The notes: generated by a model not told the origin, from the sequence alone. Counted from the stretch's first letter, positions 9,866-20,336 are shown. The stretch is 64,000 nucleotides of DNA from Bacteroidota bacterium (GCA_025363015.1 JANYEQ010000035.1:1-64000), one strand, 5' to 3'. A program made the numbers and translations.

Positions 9866-10002
9866 TTTAAATTATTTTTAAATTAAATTAATTAAATTAT
9901 TACCCCATTAACAGTTAATGTGTTGGGTTTAAATAATGTATTTGTAAATACACTTTTAACTACTAATGCAAATTAGTAGCAATGTATTAAAATTGAAAAT
10001 AA

Positions 10003-10395
10003 TCAAATAATTAAAACTCTGTTTTTTAAATAGAGTGGTTTGCCGAATGAGACGGGCGGAGGATTTATATAATAAGTAATTACTGGTTGAGATGCAAGTA
10101 CATTATTTATGAAATTAGAAGTAGGCGAAACAGCAGTTAATATATGAGTAGTTTCAAAAAATTTAATTGAAACAGCCGCTTTGTGCGTATCGCTTATTTT
10201 TAGAAGAGTGGTAGTATTTTTGCAACACCCATCATCACCCATTTCTTCTTCATCAGCGCCACAACAGCCAGCTTCGTTAGTTTTCAGTAGCGAAACAGTT
10301 TTTAACTCGCCATCACAATAATGTAAATTAAGCGTTACACCGGATGCAGCTATAAAGTAAAAAAAACTAAAAAATATGAATAGATACTTTTTCAA
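10003..10395 (-). CDS. HYC_CC_PP family protein (Cys-rich exported protein)
   Basis: Signal peptide; LHYCDGEL...GCCGADEEEMGDDGCCKN...INPPP. Confidence 0.75.
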   Translation of the reverse strand: MKKYLFIFFSFFYFIAASGVTLNLHYCDGELKTVSLLKTNEAGCCGADEEEMGDDGCCKNTTTLLKISDTHKAAVSIKFFETTHILTAVSPTSNFINNVLASQPVITYYINPPPVSFGKPLYLKNRVLII

Positions 10396-10480
10396 ATGTT
10401 TAACAAAGGTAATAATTTTTTAAATGTGATTTGTTTTTTAGAATGTTAAAATTAATTAACGATATTTAAGTATAAAAAAA

Positions 10481-11059
10481 TTATTTTTTTATAAAACTCT
10501 CGTTATAGCAATTACGGCACAAGGGCTCGTAATTATCAGTTTCGCCCAATAAAACTAAATCTTCACTGGCTGAAGTTCGATGGCTAACATAAGCTAAATA
10601 ACCACATTTCATACAAATAGCGTGTACTTTTGTAACATACTCGGCAGTTGCAATTAATTGTGGCATAGGGCCAAAGGGTTTGCCTGCAAAATCCATATCT
10701 AAACCTGCAATAATAACCCTAATACCGCGGTTGGCTAATTGATTACACACGTTAGGTAATTCATCGTCAAAAAATTGTGCTTCGTCTATACCCACCACAT
10801 CCACATCGTTAGCTAATAGTAAAATGTTTGCGCTTGAAGGTACGGGTGTACTCATAATTTCAATACCCGTGTGCGATACAACTTTTACTTCGTCGTAACG
10901 AGTATCTATTTTAGGTTTAAAAATTTCAACTTTTTGTTTTGCAAATTGGGCACGTTTTAAGCGACGAATTAACTCTTCGGTTTTACCCGAAAACATACTT
11001 CCGCACACAACCTCTATCCAGCCTCGTTTTCTACCCGAATTATTATTTTCTAAAAACAT
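10481..11059 (-). CDS. tdk: Thymidine kinase
   Basis: [20 protein letters not shown]-loop; [17 protein letters not shown] and CRNCY zinc site. Confidence 0.96.
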   Translation of the reverse strand: MFLENNNSGRKRGWIEVVCGSMFSGKTEELIRRLKRAQFAKQKVEIFKPKIDTRYDEVKVVSHTGIEIMSTPVPSSANILLLANDVDVVGIDEAQFFDDELPNVCNQLANRGIRVIIAGLDMDFAGKPFGPMPQLIATAEYVTKVHAICMKCGYLAYVSHRTSASEDLVLLGETDNYEPLCRNCYNESFIKK

Positions 11060-11148
11060 TGTTTAAAAAGCGTTTAAAACAAAAGTTAAATGTAGTGTTT
11101 GGTATAATAAAATCAAACTACATTTAGTTGTAAATTTATTCACAATAT

Positions 11149-11703
11149 ATGGCTTTAGATAAAATTTTAAGTAAACTTCAATTGCAAATAAAAGAAATTG
11201 TACCCACAATAGAATTGTTTGTAGATGATACTATACAGCCATCGGTTAAGGATTGCGAGGCTTTAATGCAACAATTAATTGCGTTACAAGAAAGTTTAGT
11301 AATTTATAAATACAGTAAATTAGAAAAAGAAATTTCGCCAAGTTTTAATATTCATTCAAAAGTGAGCGAAAAACAAGTAGAAGAATCTCAAATTAAAAAT
11401 TTAGGGCCAGAAGATAAGCCAATTGAAGAGCAAAAACCTGTTATAGCCAATACAGACATGAATGATTTAGCCCCTCGCATTAAAAAAATAAATATTGGCT
11501 TAAACGATAAATTTAGATTTATAAATGAATTATTTAAACAAAATAATACCGAGTATAATGTGGCGTATGAGCAATTAAATTCGCTAAATACTTGGTACGA
11601 TAGCGAGTTATATTTAAATAGCTTAAAAGAAGTTTACCAATGGAAAGAAACTGCTGATACGGTTAAACATTTATATAGTATTATTAAAAAACGATTTGAT
11701 TAA
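11149..11703 (+). CDS. Hypothetical protein
   Basis: Clean ORF abutting the M28 peptidase gene (TAATGAAAA overlap). Confidence 0.65.
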   Translation: MALDKILSKLQLQIKEIVPTIELFVDDTIQPSVKDCEALMQQLIALQESLVIYKYSKLEKEISPSFNIHSKVSEKQVEESQIKNLGPEDKPIEEQKPVIANTDMNDLAPRIKKINIGLNDKFRFINELFKQNNTEYNVAYEQLNSLNTWYDSELYLNSLKEVYQWKETADTVKHLYSIIKKRFD

Positions 11704-12851
11704 TGAAAAAAATAGCAATTGCATTATTACTTCTACTACCTTTTAATTTTTTAGCCCAAGATACCCTTTACGCCCGCGAAATAATTGCTAAACTTACGTC
11801 AAACTATTGTTTTGGTAGAGGTTACGTAAATAATGGTTTACAAAATGCCGAAGCTATAATTATTAATGAATTAAAAATGGCTAAATGCCAGCCTTTATTT
11901 AATGGTATTTTTACTCAACCCTTTTTACACAATGTAAATACTTTTCCTAGTGAATGTGAGGTAAAACTTAATGGTAAAAACTTAATTGCTGGGATAGATT
12001 ATATTGTAAACCCTAATTCAAATTCGGCTAAGGGTAAATTTAAACTGCTAAAAAAAGATAGTATTAGCTTCCAAAGTAACGAACAAAAGCCATTAGTTGT
12101 AGTAACAAAAAAAAATAAATTAACGTTTAGTGTAGCTAGTTCTGTAAATGGTTTTTGTGAAATACAATTAGATAAAAATCGTATTACAGACGAACCAATT
12201 AGTATTAATTTAAATATTAAAAATAAGATAATTACAAATTTTGAAAGTAAAAACATAGGATGTTATATTGCTGGCAGTTCAACTTCCGATTCGGTAATTG
12301 TATTTTCTGCACATTACGATCATTTGGGTGGAATGGGTAAGGATACTTACTTTCCAGGTGCTAACGACAATGCAAGTGGTGTAAGTATGTTATTAAATTT
12401 AATAAAGTATTATACTGTAAATCTGCCAAGGTATAAAACGATTTTTTTGTTTTTTGCAGGCGAAGAGGCCGGTTTAATTGGTTCTAAATTTTTTGTTGAA
12501 AGTAAAGTTCTTAACCTAAAAAAAATTAAATTTTTAATAAATTTAGATTTATTGGGTACAGGTAATGATGGTATTATGGTAGTAAATGCTTTTGTGTACC
12601 AAAAACAATTTAATATATTAAATGATATTAATTTTAAAAACGGGTTATTAATTAAAGATATTAAAAAACGTGGCAAGGCTGCCAATAGCGACCATTACTG
12701 GTTTACTGAAGCGGGTGTACCAAGTTTTTTTATTTATACTTTAGGGGGAATAGCTGCCTACCACGATGTATTTGATGTGGCGGCTACATTGCCTTTAACC
12801 GATTATGTTGATGTTTTTAACCTGCTTGTTACATTTACATCTCAGTTATAA
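11703..12851 (+). CDS. M28 family zinc metallopeptidase, exported
   Basis: Signal peptide; SAHYDHLG, PGANDNASGVSMLL, FAGEEAGLIGS motifs. Confidence 0.92.
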   Translation: MKKIAIALLLLLPFNFLAQDTLYAREIIAKLTSNYCFGRGYVNNGLQNAEAIIINELKMAKCQPLFNGIFTQPFLHNVNTFPSECEVKLNGKNLIAGIDYIVNPNSNSAKGKFKLLKKDSISFQSNEQKPLVVVTKKNKLTFSVASSVNGFCEIQLDKNRITDEPISINLNIKNKIITNFESKNIGCYIAGSSTSDSVIVFSAHYDHLGGMGKDTYFPGANDNASGVSMLLNLIKYYTVNLPRYKTIFLFFAGEEAGLIGSKFFVESKVLNLKKIKFLINLDLLGTGNDGIMVVNAFVYQKQFNILNDINFKNGLLIKDIKKRGKAANSDHYWFTEAGVPSFFIYTLGGIAAYHDVFDVAATLPLTDYVDVFNLLVTFTSQL

Positions 12852-12857
12852 TTTTTT

Positions 12858-13640
12858 ATGCCCATTTATAACGATCAATTAAATAACACCATTACACTTA
12901 CCAAAACGCCAACTCGTATTATTTCAGTTGTTCCATCGCAATCTGAATTTTTGTGGCATATAGGTATTAAAAAGCAATTGGTAGGTATTACAAAATTTTG
13001 TATACATCCAACCGAAATGTTTAATAGTATTGATAGAGTAGGAGGTACAAAAAAACTAAATATTGATAAAATTAGAGCTCTAAAACCCGATTTAATAATT
13101 GCAAATAAAGAAGAAAACAACCAAGCAGAAATAGAATTACTACAAAAAGAATTTAATGTTTGGATAAGTGATATTTATAATTTTGATGATTCTTTTAAAA
13201 TGATGAAACTACTAGCCCTTATTTTAAATAAAGAAGAAGAAGTTAAAGTTTTAATTACACAAATAAAAAAATCGTTACTATCAATTAAAAATATATTTAA
13301 CAAAAAAACAGTAGCTTATTTTATTTGGTATAAACCCTATATGCTCGCTGCTAATGATACTTATATTAATTTTATTTTAAATTATTTAGGGCTAAAAAAT
13401 ATTGCTTTTAAATTAACACGTTACCCTAGTATTGATATTGAAAATTTAGAAAAACTTAAACCACAATTTTGTTTTTTATCAAGCGAGCCGTTTCCATTTA
13501 AACAAAAACATATTTTTGAATTACAACAGCATTTACCAAATAGTAAAATAATAATTGTTGATGGAGAAGTATTTAGCTGGTATGGCCTACGAATGTTACA
13601 TTTGGCAAAATATGTTAAATCTTTAACATCAATAGTATAA
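12858..13640 (+). CDS. Helical-backbone metal receptor / BtuF-like substrate-binding protein without signal peptide
   Basis: TPTRIISVVPSQSEFLWHIG, RVGGTKKLNIDKIRALKPDLIIANKEEN. Confidence 0.85.
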   Translation: MPIYNDQLNNTITLTKTPTRIISVVPSQSEFLWHIGIKKQLVGITKFCIHPTEMFNSIDRVGGTKKLNIDKIRALKPDLIIANKEENNQAEIELLQKEFNVWISDIYNFDDSFKMMKLLALILNKEEEVKVLITQIKKSLLSIKNIFNKKTVAYFIWYKPYMLAANDTYINFILNYLGLKNIAFKLTRYPSIDIENLEKLKPQFCFLSSEPFPFKQKHIFELQQHLPNSKIIIVDGEVFSWYGLRMLHLAKYVKSLTSIV

Positions 13641-13718
13641 TATCAACTTTCTTCCTATTTAATTATCTGTTAATAAAAAAAGTTTTAATTTTTAATAAAT
13701 TGTTATAGTTTTATATTA

Positions 13719-14072
13719 ATGTCAGTAAAAGAAGAAACACAAAAACTATATTATTCTATTAGCGAAGTAAGCCAAATGTTTGAAATAAACGCAAGCACTA
13801 TTCGCTTTTGGGAAAAAGAGTTTGATACTTTGAAGCCAACAAAAAATAAAAAAGGCAATAGGTTATTTACTCAAAAAGATATTAATTATTTACAGCAAAT
13901 TGTTGAATTAATAAAAAAACAAGGTTTTACAATACAGGGCGCTAAAGAGCAGTTAAAAAATAAACCTGTTAAAAAAGTCACAACAACTAGTATCTCTAAT
14001 CCTAATGGCGAAGTGATTAATAAATTACAAAAAATTAAACAAAAATTAATTGATTTAAGAGATAATAGTTAA
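13719..14072 (+). CDS. MerR family transcriptional regulator
   Basis: YYSISEVSQMFEINASTIRFWEKEFDTLKP HTH. Confidence 0.92.
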   Translation: MSVKEETQKLYYSISEVSQMFEINASTIRFWEKEFDTLKPTKNKKGNRLFTQKDINYLQQIVELIKKQGFTIQGAKEQLKNKPVKKVTTTSISNPNGEVINKLQKIKQKLIDLRDNS

Positions 14073-14098
14073 CTGAAATTTTAAAACAAAAAATATAA

Positions 14099-14458
14099 AT
14101 GGAAAACATAAACACACAGCCAACTGCCGATAATGGTAAAACAATAGCAATAATTAGTTATATAACCATAATTGGGTGGATAATAGCGTTAGTAATGCAT
14201 GGCAGTAATAAAACATCGTTGGGTGCGTTTCATTTGCGCCAAGCCTTAGGCATAGCATTGCTTGCAATTGCAACTATGTTTATTAGAATACCATTACATT
14301 TTATACCTGGCGTAGGTTGGATATTTAGCATGGCTATTGGTATTGGGTTGTTTGTACTTTGGATAATGGGCTTAATTTCGGCAGTTAATGCCCAAGAAAA
14401 ACCATTACCGGTTTTAGGTACACAGTTTCAAAACTGGTTTGCTTCTATTGGTGTATAA
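14099..14458 (+). CDS. DUF4870-like small membrane protein
   Basis: SYITIIGWIIALVMHG...SLGAFHLRQALGI with multiple TM segments. Confidence 0.75.
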   Translation: MENINTQPTADNGKTIAIISYITIIGWIIALVMHGSNKTSLGAFHLRQALGIALLAIATMFIRIPLHFIPGVGWIFSMAIGIGLFVLWIMGLISAVNAQEKPLPVLGTQFQNWFASIGV

Positions 14459-14481
14459 TTTTTTTACAACCTTAATTTTTT

Positions 14482-14970
14482 TTACTTACTTTTTTCAATT
14501 TCAAAGCCAAAATCCATAATAAGGGGTAGGGGGTCTACTCTCATGGCTTGTTCAAATGTGAATTGATATTTACCAGCTTTTGGAAAGCGAATATTTTTTT
14601 TAATGGGTATTTTAAAATCAAAAATATCTCCTGCGCCACTGCCTTGCCATTCGCCTTTTTCGTTCGCTAAAACTACTTCCATAGTATCGCTTAAGGTTTT
14701 TCCATCAGGATATTTTGTGGTAACAAATAAAAATAAATTACTGTAAGGGTAGCTATCAGCATGGCGTACCATTAAGGAAATAGTGTTTAACGATTCTACA
14801 TCCGTAATATCCACATCAAATACAGCTTTATCTTTTACAAACCACTCGTTTTCTTTAAAGGTTTGGTATTTACTAAATACAGTATTTTTGTTACAAGCTG
14901 TAAATACAAATAGTAAGCTAAAAGCAAATACTAATTTATTGCGGTGGGTTATTAGTTTTGTTAGCGTCAT
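14482..14970 (-). CDS. gldH: Gliding motility lipoprotein GldH
   Basis: Lipobox FTACNK; SLMVRHADSYPYSNLFLFV. Confidence 0.85.
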   Translation of the reverse strand: MTLTKLITHRNKLVFAFSLLFVFTACNKNTVFSKYQTFKENEWFVKDKAVFDVDITDVESLNTISLMVRHADSYPYSNLFLFVTTKYPDGKTLSDTMEVVLANEKGEWQGSGAGDIFDFKIPIKKNIRFPKAGKYQFTFEQAMRVDPLPLIMDFGFEIEKSK

Positions 14971-16306
14971 TATTTGGTGTGGTATTATTTTTATTGTTGT
15001 TATGATGAGGCTTACGGTGTTGTGGTTTGTTTTGATTAGGGTTTGGTTTAGTGTTTTTAACCTGATTAGGATTTGGGTTATTTTGCCCTTGCGGTTTTTT
15101 TTGTATGCGCTCAGGGTTAGTGTCTTCGCTTAAAGTTATAGGCTTTTTGTGCTGACTTTTTTTGTTAGGATTATTTTTAAAGTTTGGTTTGTTACTTTTG
15201 GTTCTATCAAAACGCGTTAAACTATCTTGTCCTACAACGTTTTCAAAGCTATGTTCAACTACTTTTATTTTATTAGTTTCTTTAAATGCTACTTTAAAAT
15301 CATCTGGTAACTCACCTTTTTCGTTGGCTTGTAATACTTCTTTTACCAATGTAACACTTAAGGGAATAAACACATCGGGTTCGCTACGGTAACTAAAATA
15401 CATGGTGCGTTTAAAAATATCTGTTTTTTGTAAAAAAGCCTCGCCCTTTTTTGTTTTTAGGCGTTTGCCTTCCATTTCAGGAAATTCTTTTAAAGCATCT
15501 ATATAACTATCTAATTCATAATTTAAACAGCATTTTAATTTACCACATTGCCCAGCTAATTTTAAAGGGTTAAGCGATAATTGTTGGTAACGTGCAGCGC
15601 TGGTACTAACAGCTCTAAAATCGGTAAGCCAGGTGCTACAACATAATTCACGTCCGCAGGCGCCAATACCGCCTAAACGAGCGGCTTCTTGCCTAGCACC
15701 AATTTGTTTCATTTCAATTCTAACGCCAAATTCTGTAGCTAAAACTTTTATTAATTCTCTAAAATCTACACGTGCTTCGGCGGTATAATAAAATATAGCT
15801 TTTGATTTATCGCCTTGGTATTCTACATCGCTTAATTTCATAGCTAAGCCTAATTTTAAAGCAATGGTGCGGGCTTTATACATGGTATCAACTTCTAATG
15901 CTTGCGCTTCTTTCCATTTATCAATATCACTTTGTTTTGCCTTACGATATATTTTTTTAACTTCTTCGCTATCAGCTTTAATATTGTGTTTTTTTAATTG
16001 GAGCTTAACTAGTTCTCCCGTTAAACTAACTATTCCAATATCGTGTCCACTAGTGGTTTCAACAGCTACGGCATCGCCCACGTTTAAACTAAGGTTATTT
16101 ACGTTTTTATAATATTCTTTACGCGAATTTTTAAAGCGTATTTCTAATATTGGAAAGGTAGATTGGCCTTCGGGTAAATTCATATTACCCAACCAATCAA
16201 AAACAGTTAATTTATTGCAACCACTGTCTGTACCACAAGAGCCGTTATTATTACACCCTTTTGGTATTCCATTACTTTCGGTACTACATCCACTACTACA
16301 TCCCAT
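14936..16306 (-). CDS. ricT: PSP1 domain / RicT family protein with low-complexity Asn/Lys/Pro tail
   Basis: GDAVAVETTSGHDIGIVSLTGE, GACGRELCCSTWLTDF, CGKLKCCLNYELD. Confidence 0.9.
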   Translation of the reverse strand: MGCSSGCSTESNGIPKGCNNNGSCGTDSGCNKLTVFDWLGNMNLPEGQSTFPILEIRFKNSRKEYYKNVNNLSLNVGDAVAVETTSGHDIGIVSLTGELVKLQLKKHNIKADSEEVKKIYRKAKQSDIDKWKEAQALEVDTMYKARTIALKLGLAMKLSDVEYQGDKSKAIFYYTAEARVDFRELIKVLATEFGVRIEMKQIGARQEAARLGGIGACGRELCCSTWLTDFRAVSTSAARYQQLSLNPLKLAGQCGKLKCCLNYELDSYIDALKEFPEMEGKRLKTKKGEAFLQKTDIFKRTMYFSYRSEPDVFIPLSVTLVKEVLQANEKGELPDDFKVAFKETNKIKVVEHSFENVVGQDSLTRFDRTKSNKPNFKNNPNKKSQHKKPITLSEDTNPERIQKKPQGQNNPNPNQVKNTKPNPNQNKPQHRKPHHNNNKNNTTPNNDANKTNNPPQ

Positions 16307-16474
16307 GTATTAAATTTAATGCTTAAAGATAGGTAATTTTTGCCATTTTAAATGGGTAGATAAAACACTTATTCACAATGTAATCATTAAAAACTTTATA
16401 TAATTAGGCGATAGCTATTAATTACTGCTTTAAAAAATAAATTAAGTATTTTTACACTTATATAATTTTTAACA

Positions 16475-17884
16475 ATGAAACATTTTTTTATTTTTTTGTT
16501 TGTAATAAGTTTAAGCTGCATTAAAGGTCAACAAGCTTGGGATTTGCAACAGTGTATTAGTTATGCTACAAATCATAATATTAGTTTAAAGCAAAGTGCC
16601 TTAACTAACGAATTAAATAAAAATAATACTATACAAAGTAAAGCGGGTATTTTACCTACTTTAAATTTAGGCGCATCACATACTTATAACTTTGGTCAAA
16701 CTATTGATAGGTTTACTAATACGTTTGCCAATACGCAAGTATTATCTCAAAATTTTTATATAAGCAGTAATGTGGTTTTATGGAGCGGCTTAAGCCAGCA
16801 CAACACCATTAAAGCCAATGAATACAAATATTTAAGCGGTGTTGAAAATTTAAAACAACAGCAAAACGATTTAAGTTTAAATGTGGCCAACGCCTACATT
16901 ACTTTAATTTTTACCGACGAGTTATTAAAAATTTCGACCAACCAATATGCTATTACTAAAGAGCAGTTAGAGCGTACACAAAAATTAGTTAATGCTGGAG
17001 CCTTAGCTAAAAGTGTTGAGTATGATGTAAAAGCCCAATTAGCAAGCGAAGATGTAAATATTACTACAGCCGATAATAATTACCAATTAGCACTTTTAAA
17101 CTTAAAGCAACTGCTAAATTTAGATACTGTTACCAATTTTAGCATTGCTAAGCCAAATATTGATGTACAAGAAAATACTTTACTTGCAAATAATATACAG
17201 TATGTTTACGAAACGGCTTTAAAAAACCAACCAAGTATAAAAAGTGCAGAATACACTATTAAAAGTGCAGAAAAAACATTGGCGGCAAGTAAAGGTAGGA
17301 TAAGCCCAAGTTTAAGTTTAACAGGTAGTATGGGTACTGGTTATTCTGGCTTAGGTAAAGAATTTGTAAGTGCTAATATTAGTGGGTTTCAAGCAAGTGG
17401 AATTACTAATAAAGGCGATACTGTATTTACACCAATTACAAATTATGTAACTCGTAAAAAGCCATTTGCTGACCAGTTTAAAGATAATGTAAATAAAAGT
17501 ATTGGTTTTACTTTAAATGTACCTTTATATAATGGTTTGCAAACACATACCGCTGTAAAAAACGCAAAAATAAATGCATTAAATGCACGTTTTAGCCAAG
17601 ATTTGGTGGAGCAAAATTTATACAAAACTATTGCTCAAGCCTTTGCTAATGCTAAGGCCGCCTTAAATAAATATAACGCTACCAAAGCCAGTGTGGATGC
17701 CGCTAACGAATCATTTAAATATGCACAACAAAAATTTAATGCTGGAGCCATTAGTGCTTTTGATTTTAATTCGGCTAAAAACCGTTTGTTTGCTGCGGAA
17801 AGTAATTTGCTACAAAGTAAATACGACTACATTTTTAAATTAAAAGTGTTAGATTATTACCAGGGTAAGCCGCTAACATTATAA
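16475..17884 (+). CDS. TolC family outer-membrane efflux protein
   Basis: Signal peptide; WDLQQCISYATNHNISLKQ; repeated helical TolC pattern. Confidence 0.92.
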   Translation: MKHFFIFLFVISLSCIKGQQAWDLQQCISYATNHNISLKQSALTNELNKNNTIQSKAGILPTLNLGASHTYNFGQTIDRFTNTFANTQVLSQNFYISSNVVLWSGLSQHNTIKANEYKYLSGVENLKQQQNDLSLNVANAYITLIFTDELLKISTNQYAITKEQLERTQKLVNAGALAKSVEYDVKAQLASEDVNITTADNNYQLALLNLKQLLNLDTVTNFSIAKPNIDVQENTLLANNIQYVYETALKNQPSIKSAEYTIKSAEKTLAASKGRISPSLSLTGSMGTGYSGLGKEFVSANISGFQASGITNKGDTVFTPITNYVTRKKPFADQFKDNVNKSIGFTLNVPLYNGLQTHTAVKNAKINALNARFSQDLVEQNLYKTIAQAFANAKAALNKYNATKASVDAANESFKYAQQKFNAGAISAFDFNSAKNRLFAAESNLLQSKYDYIFKLKVLDYYQGKPLTL

Positions 17885-17893
17885 ATAAAAATA

Positions 17894-20314
17894 ATGTGTT
17901 ATCGCATTTTTATAACTTTATTTTTTTACACCTCTATTTATTTTTCTCAAACCCAAGCAGTAGAGTGGCATTATGTAGGCCCAAAACAAACTACCGAACA
18001 AGTAAAAGGCTTATATCAAAGTGTTTGGATAGATAGTACAAACGCAAATTATGTATTAGCGGGTAGCGCTTGTGGTGGTTTATTTAAAACCCAAAATGCA
18101 CTAGATAGTTTGCCAAATTGGGTAAATATAACAGATACTTACCAAGGTATAAATTTTGGTATAAGTGATATTGTTGTAAAACCTAATACTAATAATAAAA
18201 CAATTTATATAAGCACCGCGCAAATTGGTGGGGGTATGCCCGAAACCTACGGTAATGGTATTTTAAAAACTATAGATGCTGGTTTAACATGGCAAGCCAT
18301 TGGGCCAAAAGCCGAGAAAGCAAATTTATTCCCATTATTTGGTTTAAAAGCAAACCCGCAAAACCAAAATGAAATGATAGCGTATTCAAATCATAATGTA
18401 TATATAACCACAAACGATTGGCAAACATTTAAAAAAATAGAGTTTCCAATAAAAGATGTAACTGCGGGGTATAAAAATTGGAGCATTTGCGATGTTGAAT
18501 TTGCACCTTTTGAAACTGGGAAATTTTATGTAAGCACTAAAACGTATAACTATTACGAACCAAAATTATTTGTATGTACTAATTTTGGAAATACTTTAAA
18601 TGAAATTACTCCTACACTAAATAAGGGCGAACGTATAGAAATTGCAACTATTTTTTTACCTAAATATAAAGGTAAATTTTACATTGCTACTGGATGGGGA
18701 GAAGTGTTTATACAGTATTTTAATGGACAAGTATTTAGTAACAATATTAACCCACAAGGTATTGCACACGCTAATGGCGGCGCTTACTTTAATTTAGAGT
18801 TTGAAGTCAATCAAACAGATACAAGTGTAATGTATATTGCTATGACAGAGGTATCGAGAAGTTTAGATGGAGGGAAAACATTTAATAAAATTACAACCTA
18901 TAATGCGCATAACACACATGCAGATGTTAGAGCAATGCAACTTAGTAATAGCACTTATAAAGGCTTAAATGATAAATTATTTTTAGCAAACGATGGTGGT
19001 ATTTCGTATTTACAAAATTGTAAAACACTTGCATGGCAAAGCTTAAATGGAATTGGATTAAACGCCAATATGTTTTGGGGTATAGATGTAGCCCAAAGCG
19101 ATACCCTGCTTTTAGCCGCTGGTGCACAAGATAATGGCAATTTTTTAATTAAAGAAAATACAAGTTTTAATAATGTAAACTCTTGTGGCGATGGGTATTT
19201 AACAGCAGTAATAAATCCACATTCGGCAGTGGGCGAGTGTAATGCCCCCTCTTTAATTTATTGGAATTTAAAAACCAACCAGCATAATTATTTAAACGTA
19301 CCCGATGAATTTTATGACGGACGTCGTCCAATTAAATATATAGATACAATGGTATATATTGGGCACCATCATATTTGGCGCATGAGTATACGTAGTTTAG
19401 AAAATAACCAAACACAATTTGAAAAATTTGCCGATTTACCATTTTATAAAAACCAAACGGGCGAACAAAAAAGTCCAACTTTAAAAAATTTTATAATACA
19501 TAAAAATACAGTAATTGCCAGTTTTCATAATCCTAATTGGGAATCAACTAACACTGGTAAACTTATTTTTTGCGAAGATATTACAAGTAAAACGCCAAAT
19601 TGGGTTGATTTAACGCCCATTGCAGTGCATGGCAATAGCTTAGAAATTTGTAGATGGGCTGAAATTACTTCCTTAATAAGCGATGAAATAAATGAAAACG
19701 TTTTTTATTTTGTTAGTAGAGATGTGTTTAATCAAACCAATTCGCGTTTATTTAAAATGAATTATTTTATTGATTCAAATAAATGCATTGTTACCGAAAT
19801 TAACTACAATTTACCAAAATTAGGCATTAACAAACTAATTATTGATAAGTACAGTAATGTAATGTATGCTGCCCTTGATGATGGAATTTATTACCGAGAT
19901 TTAATAACAGATACGTTAATATGGCATAAATTAAATGGTATAAGCAACAAGCTACCAAATGTTATGATGCTAGATTTGGCTATTAATTATGCTACAAATA
20001 CCCTATTTGTTAGTGCTTATGGGCGCGGCATTTATAAAAGCCAATTAGTAAATAATTATCAATTAAAAATAACCATTACTAAAAATAAAATAGAAACACA
20101 GCCTATAAAAATTGATGGTACTTTAATCATACAAAAGAAAAAAAATTATACAATTACCAATAAACTTATAATTTGTAAAGGCTCTATTATTTATCTTCAC
20201 AAAGGAAGCAGTTTAATTATTACTCATAAAAATTTAATTACAAACGAAAATAATGAGCCAATTGATTTAAATAATTTTATAAAAAAACATAAAACGGCTA
20301 AAATTATTTATTAA
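17894..20314 (+). CDS. VPS10/BNR-repeat (sialidase-like propeller) exported protein
   Basis: Signal peptide; WHYVGPKQT, GNGILKTIDAGLTWQAIGP, SLDGGKTFNKI repeats. Confidence 0.75.
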   Translation: MCYRIFITLFFYTSIYFSQTQAVEWHYVGPKQTTEQVKGLYQSVWIDSTNANYVLAGSACGGLFKTQNALDSLPNWVNITDTYQGINFGISDIVVKPNTNNKTIYISTAQIGGGMPETYGNGILKTIDAGLTWQAIGPKAEKANLFPLFGLKANPQNQNEMIAYSNHNVYITTNDWQTFKKIEFPIKDVTAGYKNWSICDVEFAPFETGKFYVSTKTYNYYEPKLFVCTNFGNTLNEITPTLNKGERIEIATIFLPKYKGKFYIATGWGEVFIQYFNGQVFSNNINPQGIAHANGGAYFNLEFEVNQTDTSVMYIAMTEVSRSLDGGKTFNKITTYNAHNTHADVRAMQLSNSTYKGLNDKLFLANDGGISYLQNCKTLAWQSLNGIGLNANMFWGIDVAQSDTLLLAAGAQDNGNFLIKENTSFNNVNSCGDGYLTAVINPHSAVGECNAPSLIYWNLKTNQHNYLNVPDEFYDGRRPIKYIDTMVYIGHHHIWRMSIRSLENNQTQFEKFADLPFYKNQTGEQKSPTLKNFIIHKNTVIASFHNPNWESTNTGKLIFCEDITSKTPNWVDLTPIAVHGNSLEICRWAEITSLISDEINENVFYFVSRDVFNQTNSRLFKMNYFIDSNKCIVTEINYNLPKLGINKLIIDKYSNVMYAALDDGIYYRDLITDTLIWHKLNGISNKLPNVMMLDLAINYATNTLFVSAYGRGIYKSQLVNNYQLKITITKNKIETQPIKIDGTLIIQKKKNYTITNKLIICKGSIIYLHKGSSLIITHKNLITNENNEPIDLNNFIKKHKTAKIIY

Positions 20315-20336
20315 ACATAAAATAAGTTTAAACAAA

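Noticed and set aside
15103-15130. GCGCTCAGGGTTAGTGTCTTCGC in ricT as another REP-like copy
   Set aside because: Only a short CTCAGGGT core matches; explained by coding sequence for SEDTNPERI.
14783-15133. Plus-strand ORF of 116 aa opposite gldH/ricT
   Set aside because: Arises from the low-complexity N/K/P codons of ricT read in antisense (V/F/L-rich); not a credible gene.
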